From JAIBJP01 sp035601195 (GTDB lineage Bacteria > Actinomycetota > Thermoleophilia > Gaiellales > Gaiellaceae), in assembly GCA_035601195.1 (NCBI GenBank), contig DATNOU010000159.1:1-55135 (forward strand): DNA of 55,135 nt, read 5' to 3'. Shown here in pieces: positions 49,858 through 55,135 of this stretch. A program made the position numbers and the translations under genes. The notes below the pieces were generated by a model. The model worked only from the letters and a program-made list of their open reading frames with translations, was not told where the DNA came from and did not search any database. How positions within the stretch are numbered: the first letter of the stretch is position 1; every line of letters begins with the position of its first letter.

Positions 49858-52038
49858 TCACGGGGCGAGCGTCAACTCGTAGATTCCGCCGTAGAGGGTC
49901 CCGCCGGCCGGGTCGACGGCGAGTGGTTCGATGCCGTCCGGAGGGAGGCCGCGGCTGAGGCGCGACCAGCTGCGCCCGCCGTCGGTGCTCCTGAAGAGTC
50001 CGCTCTCTGTACCCGCGTACACCGTCTGCCCGTGCCGAGGATCGATCGCCAGTGACCGGATGTTGTGACCCTTGAGACCTGCATTCACGGCTCGCCAGCT
50101 CGAGCCGGCGTCCGTGCTCTTGAAGAGGCCCTCATCCCCACCTGCATAGAGGGTCGCCGGCTCCCGCGGGTCGATTGCCAGATTCTGCACGGAAAACGAG
50201 GCGGGTATGACCGGATAACCGGCTCTTTGCCAGGTGGCGCCGCCGTTGGTGCTCTTGAAGAGAGCGGCACCATCGCCATAGGAATAGAGCGTGTCGGGAC
50301 CGCCATAGGCATAGAGCGTGTCGGGATCTAGGGGATCGAACGCGAGCGCCAAGGGATACGAGTCTGCTCCGTCCGAAACGCCGAAGAAACCATCCTCGGC
50401 GACCTCCCAAGTGGCGCCCCCGTCGGTGCTCTTGAACCACACTGGTGAGCCACCGTCGGCGAAGTTTTCTACGTACGCGTAGACGGCTTTCGGATTCTGT
50501 GGGGCGACGAAAAGTGCCGAGACGGAGGCGAGGTCGCGATCGCGAATCCAAGGCTGCCATGACACTCTCAAAGCTCGCCAGCTGCGGCCGCCGTCCGTGC
50601 TCTTGAGGAGGCCGGCGCGGTCGCCGCCTTCGCCCGCGTAGACGACGTCCGGATCCTGCGGGTCGACCGCGAGCGTGGTGACGCTCTGGTCCGTATTCAC
50701 GGTTCGCCAGCGGCCACCCGCCCTCTTCGCAATTCCTCCCCCGATCCCCGCGTACGCGGTTCCCGTGCGCGCATCGACGGCGAGCGCCCATACCGATGCC
50801 GCGCCGGGTCCCCGTCCGGTGGCTCGCCAGCTGCGGCCTGCGTCCGGGCTCGTCAGGATGCGTCCGACGGAGCCGGCGTAGAGCTTCGCCGACTTGCGCG
50901 GATCGAGCGCGAGGAGCTCGGCGCCCCGGCCCAGGGCGAGCGAGCGCCAGGTACGGCCGCCGTCCGTCGTGCTGAACGCGCCGTCTTCGTCCGTGCCCGC
51001 ATAAAGCGTCTCTGGGTGCTGCGGGTCAAGCATGAGCGGGCCCACGTTCGTGCCTTGGAGGCCGGCGGCGCGCCAGCTGGCGCCGCCGTCCGTGCTCTTG
51101 ACGACGCCCTTTGCGTCCGTCCCCGCGTAGACCGTCTCCGGATGCTGGGGGTCGAGCGCCAGCGCGGCCACGTTCGTGCCTTTCAGGCCGACCGGGTGCC
51201 AACTTGCGCCTCCGTCGCTGCTCTTGAAGACGCCACTCCAATGGTAGATCGACGTCGGGCCTGCGGCTGCGCCTACTGCACCCGCGTAGATCGTGTCGGG
51301 ATCGCGCGGGTCGAGGGCAAGCGTGTTCACCGACCCGAGACCGACGCTTCGCCAGCTCGCCCCCCCGTCCGTGGTCTTGAAGACCCCCTTCTCCCACGTG
51401 CCCGCGTAGACGATGTCGGGATCGCGACGATCGACGACGAGTGCGTAGACGTAGCCCTCGTCGAGGCGGTGTTGGCGCCTCTCCGCCGTCTCCTTTGCGG
51501 GGAGAAGGTCGGCGCTCGTGGCCTGCCAGCTCGCGCCGCCGTCCGTCGTCTTGAAGACGCCGCGCGCGGTGCCGACGTAGAGCGTCTTCGGGTCTCCAGG
51601 CGCCATCGCGAGCTCGTCGACGCGGCTCCGCGAGAGGTCCTGAGGGCGCCACGTGCGACCGCCGTTCGCGCTCTTGAAGACACCGGCCGCCGAGCTCGCG
51701 AACATGACCCTCGCGTGCTGCGGGTCAACGACGAGCTCGTCGATGTCGCCGCCCGGGAGTCCGGGCGCAAGCCGCCACCTGGCGGCGTCTCCCGGGACGG
51801 CCGCTGCCGCTCCCGCGGGCGGTCGCCCTGCGTGAACTTGCGACCGGCTGGAGCCGCCGCCGTGGTTGAAGCCGTAGAAGCCGAGCAGACCGGCCGCGGC
51901 AGCAACGAGCGTGCAAGCCGCGTAACCGCGTCTGCGGCGCCGCGCGCGCCGGCGCGCCTCCTCGATCAGCGCCTCGAGCGCTTCGGCGTCGGCGGGATCG
52001 TCGGCGCGAGGGGGCCGTGGTCGTGTGAGAATGCTCAT
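49858..52038 (-). CDS. Membrane-anchored BNR/sortilin-type beta-propeller protein
   Basis: A 726-residue protein. Residues 1-42 are cytoplasmic and very Arg-rich; one membrane helix follows (YAACTLVAAAAGLLGFYGFN). The rest is about a dozen repeats of 40-45 residues with the pattern TLYAG......GVFKSTDGGASW, the Asp-box (SxDxGxxW) motif of BNR and Vps10-type propellers. Two propellers are likely. It is outward-facing and may bind glycans or proteins. It is divergent from a short GntR regulator, with an inverted repeat between them, so that regulator likely controls it. Confidence 0.9.
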   Translation of the reverse strand: MSILTRPRPPRADDPADAEALEALIEEARRRARRRRRGYAACTLVAAAAGLLGFYGFNHGGGSSRSQVHAGRPPAGAAAAVPGDAARWRLAPGLPGGDIDELVVDPQHARVMFASSAAGVFKSANGGRTWRPQDLSRSRVDELAMAPGDPKTLYVGTARGVFKTTDGGASWQATSADLLPAKETAERRQHRLDEGYVYALVVDRRDPDIVYAGTWEKGVFKTTDGGASWRSVGLGSVNTLALDPRDPDTIYAGAVGAAAGPTSIYHWSGVFKSSDGGASWHPVGLKGTNVAALALDPQHPETVYAGTDAKGVVKSTDGGASWRAAGLQGTNVGPLMLDPQHPETLYAGTDEDGAFSTTDGGRTWRSLALGRGAELLALDPRKSAKLYAGSVGRILTSPDAGRSWRATGRGPGAASVWALAVDARTGTAYAGIGGGIAKRAGGRWRTVNTDQSVTTLAVDPQDPDVVYAGEGGDRAGLLKSTDGGRSWRALRVSWQPWIRDRDLASVSALFVAPQNPKAVYAYVENFADGGSPVWFKSTDGGATWEVAEDGFFGVSDGADSYPLALAFDPLDPDTLYAYGGPDTLYSYGDGAALFKSTNGGATWQRAGYPVIPASFSVQNLAIDPREPATLYAGGDEGLFKSTDAGSSWRAVNAGLKGHNIRSLAIDPRHGQTVYAGTESGLFRSTDGGRSWSRLSRGLPPDGIEPLAVDPAGGTLYGGIYELTLAP

Positions 52039-52054
52039 CGTGGCCTCGAGTGAA

Positions 52055-52069
52055 GCTAGTATTACTGGC
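52055..52069. promoter_or_regulatory. Operator-like palindrome between propeller and GntR genes
   Basis: GC-N-AGTATTACT-N-GC: the 9-base core AGTA-T-TACT is a perfect palindrome and outer GC pairs extend it to 15 bases with one mismatch. It lies 16 bases from one start and 3 from the other. Fits YtrA-type GntR autoregulation. Confidence 0.6.
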
Positions 52070-52072
52070 ACC

Positions 52073-52420
52073 ATGTTCCGTGTCAAGGTCGATCGGGACG
52101 AGCCCACCGACCTGCACGAGCAGGTGGCCGGGGAGATCCGGCGCGCGATCGCCGAGGGGGAGGCGAAGCCGGGCGAGCGGCTGCCGCCCGCCCGCGACCT
52201 CGCCGCCGAGCTCGGCGTCAACAGGAACACCGTCTTGCGCGCGCTCCGGCAGCTGCGCGACGAAGGCCTGCTCGAGTTTCGCCGCGGCCGCGGCATCACG
52301 GTCGCGGCCACCCCCGACCACGGCGTCGTCATCGCGCAGGCGCGCGAGCTCGTCCGCCTCGGGCGCAAGCACGGCTATCGAAAGGACGAGCTGATCAGGA
52401 TCATCGAGAGCGTGGATTGA
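52073..52420 (+). CDS. GntR-family (YtrA-type) regulator
   Basis: A 115-residue protein: DLHEQVAGEIRRAIAEGEAK, GERLPPARDLAAELGVNRNT and VLRALRQLRDEGLLEFRRGR form the GntR winged helix; the remaining 40 residues form only two helices (IAQARELVRLGRKHGYRKDE). The short C-terminal part marks the YtrA subfamily, which controls adjacent membrane-protein genes. That fits the divergent propeller gene. Confidence 0.92.
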   Translation: MFRVKVDRDEPTDLHEQVAGEIRRAIAEGEAKPGERLPPARDLAAELGVNRNTVLRALRQLRDEGLLEFRRGRGITVAATPDHGVVIAQARELVRLGRKHGYRKDELIRIIESVD

Positions 52421-52754
52421 GGGAGACTCCAAGCCACCGCTCACCCCCGCCCGCCTGGAGATTCTGACTGGGCGTGGTGTCTCGCCAGCGGGTACCAAGA
52501 CAGATTCACGCGGCGCGACGGTCCGAAGTGGCAAGATCAGCCGCGCCGAAGGGCGGGCCGCATGAGCGTTTTGGCAGCCGCCACCTGCGTGCCGCGTGAT
52601 CTCCCCCAATATTTTTCGCGTCCCACGGCTGCGACAGGCGAGGCCGCGAATGAACGGATCACCGATTTCCAGGGAGAAATCGAGCCGATTACTCAGCAGA
52701 ACGCTGAGCGCCTGGGGTACCTCCGGGCGCTCTTCGTAGTCTCTTCAGAAAACA

Positions 52755-52778
52755 AAAGATTCGCATTTGCACGTCTTT
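52755..52778 (-). terminator. Hairpin beyond tRNA fragment copy 5
   Basis: AAAGA and TCTTT pair around a core with GCATTTGC; on the minus strand TTTTGTT follows. Same position as the hairpin of copy 4 but with a shorter stem. Confidence 0.5.
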
Positions 52779-52780
52779 CA

Positions 52781-52835
52781 TGGAGCTAGCCGGACCCGAA
52801 CCGGCGACCTCCTGGGTGCTGATCCAGTCGCTCTA
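52781..52835 (-). repeat. tRNA-Ala(CGC)-like 3'-fragment, copy 5
   Basis: Minus strand: AGAGCGACTGGATCAGCACC, CAGGAGGTC, GCCGGTTCGGGTCCGGC and TAGCTCCA. One extra base in the anticodon loop (ATCAGCAC) and a changed T-loop base mark it as decayed. Confidence 0.72.
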
Positions 52836-52888
52836 TTGGCGCCGAACCCAACATGGTTGCGGCCGTTTTAGCGGGATCGCCTAAAGCG

Positions 52889-52908
52889 CCCCAACATCTT
52901 CCCCAACA
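52889..52908. repeat. Short direct repeat beside tRNA fragment copy 5
   Basis: Identical to the 20-mer at 48201-48220 (CCCCAACATCTTCCCCAACA), 53 bases from the tRNA fragment. Confidence 0.65.
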
Positions 52909-53184
52909 TCCTGGGGTCAGTTTCCAGTCAGTCAACACCCGAAATCAGTTGCAAATCTGCTTGGAACCAGGTTTCAGGAACGCCCTAGAAGATCGGCCGA
53001 CGGCTGACTGTGCACTCGCAACGCGTTCCGCCTTTTGTCCAAAGCGATAGCCGGCGGCCAGACGCGTACCGCCTGACGCGCTGTCCCTTTCGCGTGAAAG
53101 CAGGAGCGCAAGTGGCCCGTCGGAGCGAGGCCGGTCGCTATTGCTCGGGAATGGAAAGGCACCGCTGAGCGCCCGTGAGCCGCG

Positions 53185-53196
53185 GACTCTAGAGTC
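53185..53196. promoter_or_regulatory. 12-bp palindrome upstream of epimerase gene
   Basis: GACTCTAGAGTC is a perfect palindrome ending 8 bases before the start codon, followed by a further TCTAGA-like half. It could be an operator; no adjacent regulator is seen. Confidence 0.4.
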
Positions 53197-53204
53197 TAGA
53201 GCCG

Positions 53205-54143
53205 ATGGCCGTCGACTCCACCCACGTCGTCTTTGGCGCGACCGGCGGGATCGGCGGTGCCCTCGTCGCCGAGCTCATGCGCCGCGGAAAGACCGTGCGA
53301 GCCGTGAGCCGCCGTGGAGCGGCCCCCGAGGGAGCGGAGGGAGCGGCCGCCGATGCCGCGGACGCAGCGGCGGCGGCGGCCGCGGCGAGGGGAGCCGGAG
53401 TCGTCTATCACTGCGTCAATCCGGGTTACACGCGGTGGCCAGAGCTTCTGCCCCCGATCAGCCGCTCGATTCTTGGCGCCGCCGAGTCATCGGGTGCCAA
53501 GCTTGTCTTCGCCGACAACCTAATCGTCTACGGGCCCGTCGAAGGCCCGCTACGGGAGGATCTGCCCGCGACGGCCAGCGGCCGCAAGGGGCGCACCCGG
53601 GTCGAGGTTGCCGCCGAACTGCTCGCCGCCCACGACGAGGGACGCGTGCGAGTCAAGATCGGAAGGGCCTCGGACTACTACGGGCCCGGCGGCGCCAACT
53701 CGTACTCCGGGGAGTCCGTCTTCGGGCGGGTCGTCGCAGGAAAGCGGCCGCAGTGGACCGGGAAGCTCGACGTGCCCCACACCTTCCATTATCTGCCCGA
53801 CATCGCTCGTGGGCTCGTGACCCTGGCGGAGCACCCGGAGGCCGACGGTGAAGTCTGGCACCTGCCGGCCGCGGAGCCGGTCACCGCGCAGGAGTTCTTC
53901 GACCTCGTTTTCGAGGCCGCCGGGAGGCCGACACCGGCGAAGGCCCAGATCGCGGGCCCGGCGCTGCTCGCCGTGGCCGGCATCTTCTCGCCGATGCTCC
54001 GGGAGCTGCGCGAGACCGCCTACCAGTTCCGGCGACCTTTCGTCATCGACTCGTCAAAGTTCGAGCGTGCTTTCGGTCGGCTCGAGCCGACACCGCACCG
54101 TGAGGCGGTCGAGCGGACCGTCGAGTGGTTCCGCTCCCGCTGA
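53205..54143 (+). CDS. NAD-dependent epimerase/dehydratase (extended SDR)
   Basis: A 312-residue Rossmann protein: VVFGATGGIGGALVAELMRR is the NAD(P)-binding loop, VVYHCVNPGYTRWPEL and FADNLIVYGPVEGPLREDLP hold the substrate region, and GRASDYYGPGGANS the C-terminal motif. In extended SDRs the catalytic pair is YxxxK; here the expected YGP is present but the Lys region is GRKGRTRVEVAAELL, so the active site is atypical. Such proteins act as epimerases, reductases or NmrA-like sensors. No sugar-pathway neighbours. Confidence 0.87.
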   Translation: MAVDSTHVVFGATGGIGGALVAELMRRGKTVRAVSRRGAAPEGAEGAAADAADAAAAAAAARGAGVVYHCVNPGYTRWPELLPPISRSILGAAESSGAKLVFADNLIVYGPVEGPLREDLPATASGRKGRTRVEVAAELLAAHDEGRVRVKIGRASDYYGPGGANSYSGESVFGRVVAGKRPQWTGKLDVPHTFHYLPDIARGLVTLAEHPEADGEVWHLPAAEPVTAQEFFDLVFEAAGRPTPAKAQIAGPALLAVAGIFSPMLRELRETAYQFRRPFVIDSSKFERAFGRLEPTPHREAVERTVEWFRSR

Positions 54144-54366
54144 CTACCGGTTGATTTTGGGCGCCTCTGCTCACGGGAGCGCAGACAACTCGACAGGGCA
54201 AGCGACCCTCCCGCTTCGGACGACGGGCAGGCCTCTCAGATGACGCAGCCGTCGCCTCGCAAAACGCGCAAGGCGGAGTCTCGGCGGTGTCGGTCGGCGG
54301 ATCTGCCGCGCGGAGCGGTCCTCGCGCGCCGATTGTCCGTCCCGGGCGCGCGGCGTAGGTTTCGGG

Positions 54367-54648
54367 ATGGACGAACGTACCCAACGGGTCAGCGACCTGC
54401 TCCATGAGGCCGGTGAGGTCCACCACGTCGTGTATCGCATCACGGACGGCGCAGACGACGACTGGGTCTCCTTCTATGCGAACTGGCTCATCGATCACTC
54501 CGAGCTTCCCGAAACGCTCGGGCACGCACCGACCCGTAGCTACCTCGTACACGAGCTCGTCGAGTCCGAACGGGCTCTTGCCGAGACGGCGCCAGCGGCA
54601 CGCTGGCAGGCCTTCTACGCCGATCGGATCGTCGGCCGCTTCGGCTGA
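54367..54648 (+). CDS. Small protein of unknown function
   Basis: A 93-residue acidic protein: TQRVSDLLHEAGEVHHVVYR, DDDWVSFYANWLIDHSELPE, SYLVHELVESERALAETAPA and ARWQAFYADRIVGRFG. All-helical, soluble, with several aromatic residues. A family with this WVSFYANWLI core seems likely, but I do not recognise a name. Confidence 0.72.
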   Translation: MDERTQRVSDLLHEAGEVHHVVYRITDGADDDWVSFYANWLIDHSELPETLGHAPTRSYLVHELVESERALAETAPAARWQAFYADRIVGRFG

Positions 54649-54897
54649 CAGTTCGCATGGGAAGGTGTGCCTCCACGCGGGCCACAAACGGCGTGCACAC
54701 CGCTGTTGCTCGTCGCGCCAAGGAGAAGCGCGCGCGGTGGCTGGCGACCCTCCCGCGGGCATGCCGACGCGGAAGCCTCGTCCGGCTCGTGCGGGCCGCT
54801 CGAGCCCCTTGATCCACGCGAGTCCGGCAAAGTCGGGTGAGCAGCTGCGGTGCGGCGGCGGGTGTGCGCCGGGCGTGGCTGACGTAGAACTCCGGGC

Positions 54898-55135
54898 ATG
54901 GCCGCATCGGAGGCCATGATCGTCGACGCCGGTGGGCGCGATTTGCGCGTGTCTAGCCCCGATCGCGTGATCTTCCCGATGACCGAGCGCTCAGGCGCGG
55001 TCACCAAGCTCGACATCGTCAAGTACTACCTCGCCGTTGGCGATGGCATCATGCGCGCGCTCGAGCGGCGGCCGACGACGCTCGAGCGCTGGCCCAAGGG
55101 CGTGCATCCGGGCATCGTCGTCTCGACGCGCGAGA
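54898..55135 (+). CDS. LigD-type polymerase domain protein, 5' part (runs off window)
   Basis: The first 79 residues: RDLRVSSPDRVIFPMTERSG, VTKLDIVKYYLAVGDGIMRA and TTLERWPKGVHPGIVVSTRE, the start of a LigD polymerase domain like that at 37219 but in a different subgroup. The catalytic Asp-x-Asp would lie beyond the window. ATG at 54898 is chosen as the family start. Confidence 0.88.
   Translation, partial: MAASEAMIVDAGGRDLRVSSPDRVIFPMTERSGAVTKLDIVKYYLAVGDGIMRALERRPTTLERWPKGVHPGIVVSTRE

Larger units (their letters stand above)
52421..53204. other. Interval of 784 bases without a gene, holding repeat copy 5
   Basis: Positions 52595-52908 repeat the unit at 47918-48220. The rest shows no coding frame; the last 25 bases hold the palindrome upstream of the epimerase gene. 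Confidence 0.5.

Noticed and set aside
48310..50055. 581-codon plus-strand frame opposite the haloperoxidase gene
   Set aside because: Low-complexity shadow; the vanadate-pocket motifs are on the minus strand.
49858..51700. Periodic DNA similarity that might suggest a CRISPR or satellite array
   Set aside because: The period of roughly 120-150 bases is coding and follows the Asp-box blades of the propeller protein; units are diverged.
52562..52789. 75-codon plus-strand frame within repeat copy 5
   Set aside because: The matching stretch in repeat copy 4 is not open in this frame, so coding is not conserved.
24543..52835. Complete tRNA genes
   Set aside because: Each copy lacks the 5' acceptor and a full D-arm, and copies 1, 2 and 5 have defects in the remaining arms.

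Overview
The window is GC-rich DNA with a clear actinobacterial flavour. HxlR, MarR and GntR regulators, a DHA2 efflux pump, an MMPL protein, DUF2630 and DUF5996 proteins, an ECF42-type sigma factor, CU044_5270-family and split LigD polymerase proteins, and NarL-type two-component pairs with multi-spanning kinases are all present. This mix fits the Thermoleophilia (Gaiellales/Solirubrobacterales) best, but that placement is inference; there is no rRNA or intact tRNA here to confirm it.

Layout. 0-3 kb: the end of a serine recombinase beside a C-terminally shortened VOC protein, then a DHFR-like reductase. 1.4-5.9 kb: drug-efflux cluster (DHA2 pump, divergent HxlR regulator, MMPL transporter) with a clean operator palindrome. 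6-7.7 kb: FMN reductase and YceI divergent from a MarR regulator. 7.8-13.5 kb: thiol/oxidative-stress-flavoured region: cupin, then a minus-strand operon MarR > DsbA-like > UBP zinc finger > DUF5996 > pirin whose first four genes overlap by 4 bp each, preceded by an NhaA-DsbA fusion and a DUF2630 protein. 13.7-24.3 kb: mostly secreted or envelope proteins (frameshifted intradiol dioxygenase, arginine-deiminase-fold enzyme, subtilase, PRC-barrel, Vps62-like, gamma-glutamyltransferase, small secreted proteins) with decayed MASE1 and NarL-type genes. 24.5-30 kb: SnoaL-like protein, cyclase/AAA ATPase/TPR regulator, ECF sigma factor and its membrane partner. 30-38 kb: small proteins, a frameshifted sulfatase with cadherin-like and CBM96/DNRLRE domains, ArsR-SRPBCC regulator, LigD polymerase. 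38.4-40.2 kb: DGPF/YCII protein plus ECF42-type sigma factor. 40.5-47.7 kb: two consecutive kinase/response-regulator pairs, each divergent from an exported protein. 48.4-54.9 kb: vanadium haloperoxidase-like protein, a long membrane-anchored beta-propeller with its GntR regulator, an epimerase, and the start of a second LigD polymerase gene.

Two patterns stand out. First, five copies of the 3' part of a tRNA-Ala(CGC)-like gene lie on the minus strand at 24.5, 33.7, 40.35, 48.1 and 52.8 kb, three with the same hairpin terminator and four with a nearby direct repeat, as expected of old attachment sites of tRNA-targeting elements. Second, the two kinase/regulator pairs look complementary: one kinase has a degenerate ATP-binding domain but its regulator has a DNA-binding domain, while the other kinase looks complete but its regulator is a bare receiver. 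Several genes carry single-base frameshifts; some may be sequencing or assembly errors, so those calls are marked.
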